From Anolis sagrei (lineage: Eukaryota > Chordata > Lepidosauria > Squamata > Anolidae): a stretch of DNA of 64,000 bases. Made by a program: the position numbers and the translations under genes. This document shows positions 55,049 through 64,000 of this stretch, in pieces (within the stretch, counting starts at the first letter, position 1; each line of letters opens with the position of its first letter). The stretch is from assembly GCF_037176765.1 (NCBI RefSeq), contig NC_090025.1:143030758-143094757 (forward strand), given 5' to 3'. The notes below the pieces were generated by a model. It searched no databases and was not told the origin of the DNA. It saw nothing but the letters and a program-made list of their open reading frames with translations.

Positions 55049-56285
55049 GTCTGAAGAACTGTTGCTGACTACAACAGTGCCAGCATTCCAACTTTATTAA
55101 ACCTACCAACATCTTAAATGGACTTTCCTATGGTGGTACCCTTATGAAACGGATGACAGCTACTACATCAGTTTGCACATTCTAATCACGTTCCAGTGTC
55201 ACGAGAGATTTTTACTTATAAATAACCTATGTGTATGCAACTGGTAAAACCAGAGCCTACATCCAGTATTACAGATAAAGAGACATTGTTCATCCGCCAA
55301 TGTTGTACATGTATGAAAACTGTACTGTATCTACAACAAACCCCATACTTCCTATTGGAGAGTACAATAATGTAAATCCTAAAAGCACCACTATTTTAGC
55401 GTAATAAAAGAAAGTCCAAAGAGCTCCTATATAGACTACTCCAGATAACTTTGCTTCATTGGTATTTGTAGCTTATTGTAACTTTTTTAAAAGAAATACA
55501 GGATCATCATTGTATTGTACAAAAGCGCTTTGATTAACACAACAGCTATCTAGTTTTTTAATTTTAGGATAAAAAACCTGTGGAGACAGTGACCTAGTCT
55601 TATTAAAATGAGTCCTTTCAGTATAATGTCTGCCTAAAGACATTGCCTTTAATATCTGTTGGGAAGGAAATGTCCAGATTTTTCAACCTTTTATTGTATG
55701 TTTCCTTTTCCTTGTTTACATAGGGAACAATGTTTATAGTTGTGTGTACAGTGGGGGTCTACAACAAGAAGTGTATATTTTAAAACGATTTTTTAATGAT
55801 TTAACAATTTTTTTGTAAATCATTTTTGGGCTTCTGCAGCTGTAGATTCTCACTGTGAATTCCCTTGCTTGCTCATGCATAAGTGTATTTGCAATACCAA
55901 ATATACAGGTTTAGTACTTTTGCCTGTTAGTGATTGTTTTACATGTGTAACGTTTTGGTTGAGATGTTAAATGGTGGACGAGTACTGTGGATGTGAATGT
56001 GGGAAGTAATTTTAATCATGTGTAATTGGTCCCAGGGCCTAAGTTGCAGTAATTACCTTTTTGCTGATTTATTTAACAATGCCTTGTTGCTTTGTATGCA
56101 TTAACGTTTGGGTGTAAAGATTGCGTGTAAAATCCAACAGGGAGCCACAGTATTTAAATTGACCAACCTAATGTTACAACTGCTTTGAGGTGGCCAAATG
56201 TAAACTAAAAGCCTTAATTAAAAGTGGTGCAATTTTGTATGACTTAGCATCAGTAGTTCAATAAATTTGGATTGCCATGCAAGGG
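55049..56285 (+). other. RAP1B: RAP1B exon 8: 3'UTR
   Basis: The acceptor GCTCTAG precedes GTCTGAAGAACTG, and non-coding, repeat-free sequence runs to a polyadenylation signal at 56260. The stop codon lies only 29 bases before the exon 7 junction, under the roughly 50-base limit above which nonsense-mediated decay is usually triggered. The roughly 1.24-kb length and the absence of recognisable transposons fit a constrained 3'UTR. Confidence 0.8.
56260..56265 (+). promoter_or_regulatory. RAP1B: RAP1B polyadenylation signal AATAAA
   Basis: Canonical hexamer at the end of the repeat-free 3'UTR. Cleavage would be expected 10-30 bases downstream. Another AATAAA near 55403 could give a shorter 3'UTR. 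Confidence 0.65.
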
Positions 56286-56289
56286 CTTG

Positions 56290-58020
56290 CATTACAACTA
56301 TCTATAAGTGAATGTTTTGTATCTTTTGCTGATGTTAGCCATAAGGTGGTTAAAATACTTGGACAAAAAAAGGATTTAGGACTTGAACATAGGGTTTACA
56401 GTTGATACAGAAGTCAACAAGAAAATGGTATTTGTCACCAATAAGTCATCATGGATGTATGCTCCTAAACCACTAATGTTCCAATAATGTAAAATTTCAA
56501 CAGCAATTTTTGGAATTGGATCAATCTTCATTGCTGTTTTAATTCTTCTAAATCCCAGTCCAATACTGATCACTTTTTAATTTTACATCATATAAACGTA
56601 TTTCATTATCAGATCCATAACTCTGTTTTAGGGATTAATAAATTAAATTTACCATGCATAGTCTGTTTTAATTTCACTGCGTTAATACATTCATACAATT
56701 GGGATAAAACCAAAGACACTCTGTGAACATATTTCTCTTTTGTTTTTATCTATTCATGACTTTGATTTTTGTAGCTTTCTTGAAGCTTCTCTTCCAAATG
56801 GAGCAAATGTAAAAAGCAGTTACATCATTTTTTGTAGTTCTCAGGATTTTTTCCTACAATCCCAACATATAGTTGTTGTTGTGGGCTCTATTTACCCTCT
56901 CACCTCTTTAGATCAATCTGGAAGGGCCCTCTAGATACAAAAAAACACCTGGCTCCAGTAATTCCTTTCTTATTAGAAATGGGATTCGAAAGGACTAATC
57001 TAATTAATCTCATTGAACTATTCTTGAATATGAAGTTTTAAGTCTTGCAACCTAAAACCAAGCTGAACCAAAAACTAAGTAAAGAACCAACAGGGTAATA
57101 TACAGCTTGTTGATTTCTTGGCAGTAGAGAGAGCATTCATGGCGAAATTCCCATTTAGGCTACACATTTCATGTCCTATTTCTTATCTTAATTGATTTGA
57201 TTTTGTTTGCATCGCTTGACTGGTCTTTTAATTTTAGAGCACAGGGGATTTCTTCTTGCACTATCTAGGAAGTTCACAGATGGTGCAGAAGTAAACACAG
57301 AAATGTAGCTGATTCTCAGATACCGAATACTCATCTATGAACCTTTCCTTGATACTCCTTCAGTTCAGAAGAAAAAAGAGGATAAAGTGTATAGCTAAGA
57401 ATAGAAAAAGTGTACAACATCAGAGATCCCATATTTTATGATGGATGAAAAGACGACTGACCTCAGCAGGTAGAGAACAAGAAACGCTGCAATGAAATCC
57501 TCCTTTATGTACCATTAAGAGCCCTCACAAAGCTATGCATCTATGGCTGAGCCAGCTATATTTGGAAGCCCTTTCTTTCTGAAGGAGGACTGAAAGAGAT
57601 AGCATATTTTGCAACATCTCAAAGAATTAAACCAGGATGCACGTGGCCAGGCAACATCTGAATGTGGCAAAAGTTATTAATAAAGAACATACAAGCCAGG
57701 AAGTCTTCACCTGTTTGCTTTTACCTGTGCCACTGGAAAAGAATGGGTTTTGTCTCTTCTTCTGTGTGGCCTTGCACGGATTGTTTTTCCTTTGCTTTCA
57801 AAACATTTTTGTAGTTGGATCTGTAAGCTTTATCATCATTAGGGCATGAGTGGCTGAAAAACCTGGTGAAAACAGGATGGCACCAAAAAAGAGAACTGTT
57901 CATTCTGTTTCATAGCTATGTATGTAAGCACAGCTTCCCTTCCAGAAGAACATTAAGGCTCAAAGTGAGGTACAACATGGTTAAAACCAACAAATGCAAC
58001 ACCATTAAGATGCATATATC
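56290..58020. other. Intergenic DNA between RAP1B and NUP107
   Basis: No gene or repeat family recognised. Short open frames only. Confidence 0.45.
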
Positions 58021-58023
58021 AAA

Positions 58024-58560
58024 ATATTTTTTATTTAGAACTTTTGTATCCCGTTCTACTCTACCTCCGTGGAGGGATTCAGACCACGGCTAATAGCAAA
58101 AATTCAATGCTTTACAATACATAACATAAATAACATACACAGTAAGTTCTAAAATGCATATAAAAGACAATCATCAGGTTAAAAACATCATCCAACTCAA
58201 TCCAATTATTCATTGAATCTTCGTCTATGCCGGATCATCTATCAAACTGCGAATGCCTGATTCCAGAGCCAGGATTTTAGCTGCTTCCTGATTGATAAGA
58301 GGAAGGGGGCAGACCTAATCTTGCCAGGGAGAGAGTTCCATAGCCAGAGGTAACCACAGAAAAGGCCCTGTCTCTCATCCCCACCAACCACGACTGCGAA
58401 GGTGGTGGGATCGAGAGCAGGGCCTCTCCAGATGATCTTAGCATCCTTGATGGTTTATAGGAGGAGATGCATTCGAACAGGTAAACCGGGCCAGAGCTGT
58501 GTAGGGTTTTATAGGTTAAAACCAGCACTTATGCACTAATACCAATAAAGGAAAGCCAAT
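58024..58560 (-). mobile_element. L2 LINE 3' end, minus strand
   Basis: The minus strand encodes the L2 C-terminus (TYKTLHSSGPVYLFECISSY, SSGEALLSIPP, GMRDRAFSVV; 58277-58528) followed by its 3'UTR. Confidence 0.82.
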
Positions 58561-58594
58561 ACACTCCAAAATTTTCAACATGGGTAACAGATGG

Positions 58595-58900
58595 GGTGCA
58601 TCTACACCCTCCAGGTGTTTTGGACTTCAACTCCCACAATTCCTAACAGCCTACTGTTCGGAATTGTGGGCCAAAGTTTGCCCATGCCTGATCCACACTG
58701 TAGAAGTAATGCAGTTTGACACCACTTGAACTGTCATGGCTGAATACTGTGAAATCCTGCCAGCTCTAGTTTTGGATGGTCTTTAGTCCTTTCTGCCAAA
58801 GAGTACCAGTATCACCCCAAGTCCCAGGATTCCAGAACATTGAACCATGCCAGTTATAGTAGTATCAAACCCCATTCATTCTGCAGAGTAGTTGCACCCA
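58595..58900. mobile_element. Foldback MITE (GGTGCATCTACACTG family) with hAT inside
   Basis: GGTGCATCTACAC (58595-58607) and, after the insertion, CACACTGTAGAAGTAATGCA and CAGTTTGACACCACTT. The right half is diverged, ending near 58900. Confidence 0.7.
58608..58690. mobile_element. Truncated foldback hAT element in the MITE
   Basis: CCTCCAGGTGTTTTGGACTT to AGTTTGCCCATGCCTG, flanked by ATCTACAC and ATCCACAC (7 of 8). The left terminal repeat is missing. Confidence 0.72.
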
Positions 58901-59019
58901 TAGTGACACCTTTACTTTAGGGTGGTTTTGTGTACTGCGTAGTACCGTTTAGGTCACGTGTAGGTGTCTAAAGTCTGAGCCCTACAAGAATTTCGCATTT
59001 AGACCCGAGTCCTAGACTT

Positions 59020-59190
59020 CATGATACAAATACTCGGAAATTTTTTGTTTATGTGATTTATATTGTTTTGTATTGATTGTTTTTGTTATTGCCTTGTTTA
59101 CTGATGTACTGTGGGCTTGACCTCATGTAAGCTGCACCGAGTCCCTTGGGGAGATGGTAGCGGGGTATAAATAAAGTTTTATTATTATTA
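59020..59190 (+). mobile_element. L2 LINE 3' end
   Basis: GTAAGCTGCACCGAGTCCCT and GGTATAAATAAAGTTTTATT with an ATT tail. Confidence 0.75.
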
Positions 59191-59274
59191 AATGCCAAAA
59201 AAGGGGCACTGAATCTGCCCATCAGTTGTCAAATAGCGGCTTTTCTGGCACCTTTAACCTGCAATCTCTCATCA

Positions 59275-59586
59275 GGGCCCTTCCACACAGCCATAAAACC
59301 CAGAATATCAAGGCTGAAAATCCCACAATATCTGCTTTGAACTGGGTTTTCTGAGGGCCCTTTAACACAGAATATCAAGGCAAAATAACCCCCAATATCT
59401 GCTTTGAACTGAAATGCATGGCAGTGTGGACTCAGACAACCCAGTTCAAAGCAGATATTGTGGAATTTTCTGCCTTGATATTCTGGGATTTATGGTTGTG
59501 CGGAAGGGCCCTGAGTCCACGCTGCCATATATTCCAGTTCCAAGCAGATACTGCGGGGTTTGATTGAGCTGTCAGGAAGGGGCCCC
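59275..59586. mobile_element. Foldback MITE copies before the NUP107 promoter
   Basis: GGGCCCTTCCACACAGCC begins a partial copy that runs into a second, fuller copy from about 59355 ending near AGGAAGGGGCC. Same family as the RAP1B intron 1 array. Confidence 0.75.
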
Positions 59587-59599
59587 AAACTTCCTTCCA

Positions 59600-59814
59600 G
59601 CGATGGAAAACTTTCCCGCCACGCCCAAAGCGGTGGGGGCTAGGCGGTCTTCCTCGCCTGCAGGGGGCGCCATGTGTACATCTCCATGGAGCTATTCCCT
59701 TGTCTCGGGAGAGAGCCTCCTGCCCTCATCCGGGTCCTGAGTTTCACTTCCGCTTCCGGCGGGCGGGAAGTCTCAAGCAACAAGCGGCAGCCGGCACTCG
59801 GCTGTGGAGAGCAG
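59600..59814 (+). promoter_or_regulatory. NUP107: NUP107 CpG-rich promoter with ETS-type motifs
   Basis: CpG density rises between a foldback MITE ending near 59586 and the exon 1 donor. CACTTCCGCTTCCGG near 59745 contains two ETS-type core motifs (TTCCG) close to the likely transcription start, as is common in housekeeping promoters. No TATA box is seen. Confidence 0.6.
59743..59814 (+). other. NUP107: NUP107 exon 1, non-coding (start approximate)
   Basis: GC-rich sequence with a strong donor GCAG|GTGAGT at 59815. Joined to exon 2 it is open in frame but has no ATG before the one at 63039, so the exon is taken as 5'UTR. An ATG lies just inside the intron, after the donor. The left edge is not visible in sequence. 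Confidence 0.6.
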
Positions 59815-60018
59815 GTGAGTATGGCGGAAGGTCTATAGGCGAGTCAAAGGCTGGAGGGGAGGCGTGAGCATTGGGTTGAGAGGTGAGGCCCTCCCGCCTT
59901 CTATAGTTCAGCAGCCGAGGAAGAAATGGCCTCAGGCATGTCCTTCGCCTCAGCAAAGCAGCCAAGGCCTCTTCTCTTTTCTTTCCCGCCGCTTCAGCTT
60001 CAAGATTCGGCCTTTCTC

Positions 60019-60057
60019 CAGGTGTTTTGGACTTCAACTCCCACAATTCTTAACAGC
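60019..60057. mobile_element. Short hAT foldback fragment
   Basis: CCAGGTGTTTTGGACTTCAA and CTCCCACAATTCTTAACAGC match half of the CAGGCATGGGC palindromic family. Confidence 0.6.
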
Positions 60058-60419
60058 CTCGGGCCCCTTGGTTTTCCCCCTCAGCCGGGGATTGGAAAGC
60101 AGAAGGTGTCACTGTCTCAGTCACTCACTTGGGGATTCTGAAGTCTTGAATTTCAGATAAGGGATGCTCGAGCATTGAGCCTCTCGGAAGTGCCCGTTCG
60201 CTTTCACACTGCACTGCTTGGATGGCAATTTAATCACCTTTTCTCTGGGATATACAGTTTTGTGAGGGACGTAGGATTGTCTCTATTATGGGGAAGGTGA
60301 AAGAGACAGCCCCACAAAAGATAGGTAACATTAGCTATGTTAGGAATTCTCAATTATTTCACTGTAGCTAAAAACGATTAACCTCCCCCAGTCCAGTAAA
60401 CATGTATTTGAATTTAGAA

Positions 60420-60940
60420 TAATAGAATCAAAGAGAGTTGGAAGAGACCTCATGGGCATTCCTGATAGATGGCCATCCAGCCTCTGTTTAAAAACTTCCA
60501 AAGAAGGAGCCTCCACCACACTCCGGGGCAGAGAGTTCCACTGCTGAACGGCTCTCACAGTCAGGAAGTTCTTCCTCATGTTTAGATGGAATCTCCTTTC
60601 TTGTAGTTTGAAGCCATTGTTCCCCATCCTAGTCTCCAGGGAAGCAGAAAACAAGCTTGCTCCCCCCTCCCTGTGACTTCCTCTCACATATTTATACATG
60701 GCTATCATATCTCCTCTCAGCCTTCTCTTCTTTAGGCTAAACATGCCCAGCTCCTTAAGGTGCTCCTCATAGGGCTTGTTCTCCAGACCCTCAATCATTT
60801 TAGTCATCCTCCTTGGGACACATTCCAGCTTCTCAACATCTCTCTTCAATTGTGGTGCCCAGAATTGGACACACTGTTCCAGGTGTGGTCTAACCAAGGT
60901 GGAATAGAGGGGTAGCATTACTTCCCTAGATCTAGACACT
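60420..60940 (-). mobile_element. CR1 LINE 3' end, minus strand, open frame
   Basis: The minus strand is open for 199 codons (60340-60939) and reads TLVRPHLEQCVQFWAPQLKR, GLENKPYEEHLKELGMFSLK, VRAVQQWNSLPRSVVEAP and so on, the CR1 ORF2 C-terminus. The lack of stops suggests youth. Part of the 3'UTR appears deleted. Confidence 0.88.
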
Positions 60941-60994
60941 GTGCTCCCCCTTTCTTGAAACAGTGGGCTGTTAAATGGGGCTTACTCCCAGCTA

Positions 60995-61130
60995 AGTATG
61001 TATATTTTATTATTTATTTACTGTATTTTCACCCAGGCCTTCTCAACCCCGTAAGGGACTCAAGGTAGCTTATATATATAGGCAACAATTAGATGCCAAA
61101 AACACACATAATAAAAAAATAAGCATTAAA
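60995..61130 (-). mobile_element. L2 LINE 3' end, minus strand
   Basis: TTATTTATTTACTGTATTTT and GTAAGGGACTCAAGGTAGCT are the reversed tail and CCCTGAGTC motif. Confidence 0.6.
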
Positions 61131-61344
61131 AAAACCAAAATCCATGGGTGCTCACATCCCATCATACACAACGGCATAGTAAAATTGTGGCCTTTGTATG
61201 TATTGGCAAATTGAAGGTTTGGTTTTTGGATTTCAAAAAAATGTTTTCAAACCATGGATGATTGAATCTGTGGTTGGGCGACTGCAGGAAAAATCAGTTG
61301 CCTGAGGTGTTCCTCTCATTCCTTCATAGAGAATTAACCTTAGT

Positions 61345-61790
61345 AGGTACTTTGGAATATTACTGTGACTGGCAGATGTTCTTCACACTGTTCTCATTCA
61401 TTCACACTGTTCCTTGGAATATTACTGTGACTGACATGTTCTTTACACTGTTCTCATTCATTCACACTGTTCCTTGGAATATTACTGTGACTGACAGATG
61501 TTCTTTACATTGTTCTCATTCATTCACACTATTCTTTGGAATATTGGAATAACTGGTATGTTCTTTATACTATAGCCATTCATTCATTCATACCATTCCA
61601 CAGGAATATTACTGTGACTAACAAGTATTCTTTACACTGTTCTCATTCATTCACTCACCCTGTTCCTTGGAATGTTATGTGACTGACAGGTGTGCTTTTA
61701 CAGTATCTATTCATTCATTCTCACCGTTCCTTGGAATATTAGTGTGGCTGACAGCTGTTTCTCACATTATTCTCATTAATTTATTCCCCT
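61345..61790 (+). repeat. Minisatellite, 60-66 bp unit, about seven copies
   Basis: GGAATATTACTGTGACTGAC plus TTCTTTACACTGTTCTCATT and CATTCACACTGTTCCTT recur. GGAAT starts near 61353, 61416, 61476, 61538, 61603, 61669 and 61734. Divergence grows towards the 3' end. It gives a fortuitous open frame. In NUP107 intron 1. Confidence 0.85.
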
Positions 61791-62029
61791 TTTCTTCCCA
61801 CAACTTGAAAGTGTTATTCTTTTGGACCCCAATAGCCAGGTTCCTTCAGATAGAATGGTCAATAGGGACTAGACTTTAAAAATTGAAAATTTTCCAAGTT
61901 TGGCTCTCTTAGAGATCAATGGTTTTCAAAAAGTGGAGTGTGTGTATGTGCTTGCATATGCAAGTGCAACAAGTCTGATAAACTTACTTTGGCTTCCGGC
62001 CTGATTTGGTTTTTTCCCCCCATCTTGCA

Positions 62030-62880
62030 TCAGTCCAGAAATCTATGAAGGCCTTCATCCTCAAATCTTTCTCTGGGTGCCTTGCCATCTGAACACAATG
62101 AGAAGGAGTATCTTTTCAATAGCGGCACTTCACTGCTAGATTTTCTCTCTAGAGCAGGCCTGCCTGGGTACCCATGTTAATTGTCATGTTACTGGTGCTG
62201 TACAAGCATACTGGTACTAAGCAAACTAATTCTGCTTTTGCAGGCTTTCTAGAACTTGTAATGTAGGATTCTGAACTTTCAATCAGACTTTATTTTTGCA
62301 ATCTGTTTCATTGTACTATTCTTATTTTATTTTATTCTGGTTTGTATTCCTTATGTTTTCATAATAAGGAGGACTGGGATACTCTAGACCAGTGTTTTTC
62401 AACCTGTGGGTCCCCAGATATTTTGGCCTTCAACTCCCAGAATCCTAACAGCTGGTAAACTAGCTGGGATTTCTGGGAGTTGTTGGCCAAAACACCTGGG
62501 GACCCACAATAATGCCATTGGAATGCTGGCTGACTTACTTGTGCCCCATGGCCATCATGGTACACTTTAAAGAACAACTAAAACAGCCATTGTTCATCTA
62601 TTTTAATTGTTTTACTACGTCAGATGTTTTAATGTTAATTATGTTTTAATGTACTTTGTTTTATGTGTTTATTTGTATCATGTTTTTCATTTTTGATGTT
62701 TAATTTTCTTCATTAATTGCATTCTTCAGACAATTAGTTCACTATTGTTATTTTGTATCATGTCATATTGCCTTGATGTATTTGTACTTGTTTGAAAGTT
62801 TGCCTTTTTGTGTGTGTAAACCGCCCTGAGTCCTCTTGGAAAAAGAGGACAGTCTAGAAGTGTTTTATTATTACTATATT
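62030..62880 (+). mobile_element. Decayed L2 LINE 3' end, split by a hAT element
   Basis: GAAGGCCTTCATCCTCAAAT with an old coding remnant, then after the hAT the 3'UTR: AAACCGCCCTGAGTCCTCTT and a TTATTATTA tail. Confidence 0.65.
62390..62508. mobile_element. Foldback hAT element, right end truncated
   Basis: CAGTGTTTTTCAACCTGTGG at the left preceded by CTCTAGAC (a typical target). The mirrored half runs to GGGGACCCACA, where the expected GGTTGAGAACCACTG is missing. Confidence 0.7.
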
Positions 62881-63036
62881 ATTCATAGCTACAAGCAATT
62901 CTTCTCTTAATGAAAAAGAGACAAAGCTAAGAATTGCGTTTCTCCGAACTCTTCCTGCTTGATTGCTCATTCAATAGAAACAGAGAAGGATACATTGCAA
63001 TACAAATTAGTTTCATTGATTCTTTTCCCTTTCCAG

Positions 63037-63096
63037 AAATGTCTGAAGAAATAACTCAGCCAGTTCGGAAGCAGAGTTCGCAAAAAAAAGTTTCGA
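63037..63096 (+). CDS. NUP107: NUP107 exon 2: start codon and codons 1-19 plus one base
   Basis: The acceptor TTTCCAG at 63036 is followed by AA and ATG. The chosen donor is TCGA|GTATCC at 63097; it leaves phase 1 and joins exon 3 to continue the conserved frame. Reading through without splicing reaches a stop after three more codons (AGT ATC CTT, then TTT TGA). Confidence 0.82.
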
Positions 63097-64000
63097 GTAT
63101 CCTTTTTTGAGGCCTATTAGAATGGTCTCAATGTTTGCATTTCTTCCCGAATTCTCATAAATTATGTTTGTTTGGTTTTTAATTTTTTTTTTTATGTTGA
63201 CACTGGTCATGGTATTACATATTTAACATAAATTAAAATACATTTTTTCCCTTTCTTGGGGACCTTGTGATCTCATTTTCATCAAAAGAATTAAGTAAGG
63301 AAATGGCTAGGAGTCTCAGAAAATACAGTAAACACTTTGTTTTTATTTCTTTTTTGTCACTTGAAGAAAATGACTAACCGTGCCAACCAGTGCATATTTA
63401 AACAAGGACTCTGTTTTCTTACCAGAAGACAACAGTATTTTTTTTCAAATAAGCTTTTAGTAATTACCAACTAATTATTGATGAAGGAATTTTCTATTGG
63501 CTTTGTGGTGTCATGTCGTTATTAGTGTTTTTAAGATATCCTTAATTTAATTGTGTTTAAATAATAGTAAAAGTTTTTTTATGTGTTCATTTTATATATG
63601 TATAAGTTGGATTACGTTTTTGGAATTTCTTCACAACCAGGTTCATAGCATGAGAAAGAGGTTTAAATTGTATCTCCAACTTTCTATTTTTAAATCAGTT
63701 CTCCCACCCAGTTTGTGTAATTTGGATTTTAAAAAAAAGCACTCCTCTCACCTAGTTTATCCCAAGACTTTTTGGAAAAGGTGGGTTTGCGGAAAGCATT
63801 TAAATAAAAAAGAGAAAGAAAAAGGTGGGCATACCTAGATGGTCTTCATCTGTAACAGCCACAGGCATCTGGAAAATGAGTCAGAATATATACTTTTTTT
63901 TTTCTTAACTGGATTCCCTTTTCTTAGTCCTTGCTTCCCTGGATGACAGTTTAAGTGGTATGACAACAAGAGGACCGACAATTCCCAGGACTCCAGGATT
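63039..64000 (+). CDS. NUP107: Nucleoporin Nup107, N-terminal part (exons 2 and 3; continues past the window)
   Basis: Exon 2 coding is 63039-63096 and exon 3 is 63928 to beyond 64000. Exon 2 encodes MSEEITQPVRKQSSQKKVS plus one base; exon 3 completes the split codon as Ile and continues LASLDDSLSGMTTRGPTI then PRTPG. From memory, human NUP107 reads RKQSAQKRVLLQASQDE and later VIPRTPS, which lines up residue for residue around RKQS and PRTP with the same split-codon phase. Nup107 is a scaffold member of the Y-shaped Nup107-160 complex of the nuclear pore and also acts at kinetochores. Only the disordered N-terminal tail is in view. Position directly downstream of RAP1B matches mammalian gene order. 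The start is the first ATG after a non-coding exon 1 and would give an N-terminus about 14 residues shorter than human. Confidence 0.85.
63097..63927 (+). other. NUP107: NUP107 intron 2
   Basis: 831 bases between GTATCC and TTCTTAG. AT-rich, no repeat family recognised. Confidence 0.75.
63928..64000 (+). CDS. NUP107: NUP107 exon 3, cut by the window end
   Basis: The acceptor TTCTTAG is followed by two bases completing Ile20, then LASLDDSLSGMTTRGPTI and PRTPG. The IPRTP motif matches the Nup107 N-terminal tail and may be a proline-directed phosphorylation site (inference). Confidence 0.82.

Noticed and set aside
60340-60939. 199-codon minus-strand frame as a host gene
   Set aside because: It is the CR1 ORF2 C-terminus, nearly the same as the copies at 6052 and 20512.
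61262-61552. 96-codon frame with repeated FTLFSFIHTVPWNITVTD
   Set aside because: It is a minisatellite read in one frame; the unit length drifts and the repeat loses the frame.

Overview
The window is vertebrate nuclear DNA, almost certainly from a squamate and most likely an iguanian lizard close to Anolis. The evidence is the repeat community: two lizard-type tRNA-derived SINEs, CR1, L2 and BovB LINEs, Helitrons, hAT elements, pogo/Tigger-like elements and several short palindromic (foldback) MITE families. Two host genes are supported, both on the + strand and head to tail: RAP1B and then NUP107. As far as I recall, this is also their order in mammals. No operon, CRISPR array or other prokaryotic feature is present.

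Positions 1 to about 20,860 hold no gene I can recognise. This upstream intergenic DNA contains two Helitrons (1759-2518 and 11024-12195), a DIRS-like fossil fragment, pogo/Tigger-like elements, an L2 carrying nested CR1 and MITE insertions, hAT elements with clear 8-bp target duplications, and many SINEs.

Positions 20,860 to 56,285 are RAP1B. A CpG-rich promoter with three NRF1-type palindromes leads into a non-coding exon 1 ending at 21409. A 24.2-kb first intron follows. Its start is packed with tandem foldback MITEs; further in it holds a 3.1-kb CR1, a Helitron and a near-perfect 187-bp palindrome. Six coding exons (45648-53878) give a complete 184-residue Rap1b with every exon boundary in phase. 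The 3'UTR is split by an intron and ends near an AATAAA at 56260. Intron 2 carries a BovB LINE with 264 uninterrupted codons.

Positions 56,290 to 59,740 are a short intergenic gap with an L2, a hAT-in-MITE composite and foldback MITEs. From about 59,740 a second GC-rich promoter starts NUP107. Its first exon is non-coding, exon 2 holds a plausible start codon, and exon 3 runs off the window end. Intron 1 contains a CR1, a 60-66 bp minisatellite and an L2 split by a hAT.

The two genes are unrelated in function: RAP1B is a small GTPase for integrin and adhesion signalling, NUP107 a nuclear pore scaffold protein. I found no convincing new biological system. The most interesting signals are structural: the promoter NRF1 cluster, the MITE array beside it, the palindrome, the BovB junction, and two hAT insertions at the same site of one MITE family.
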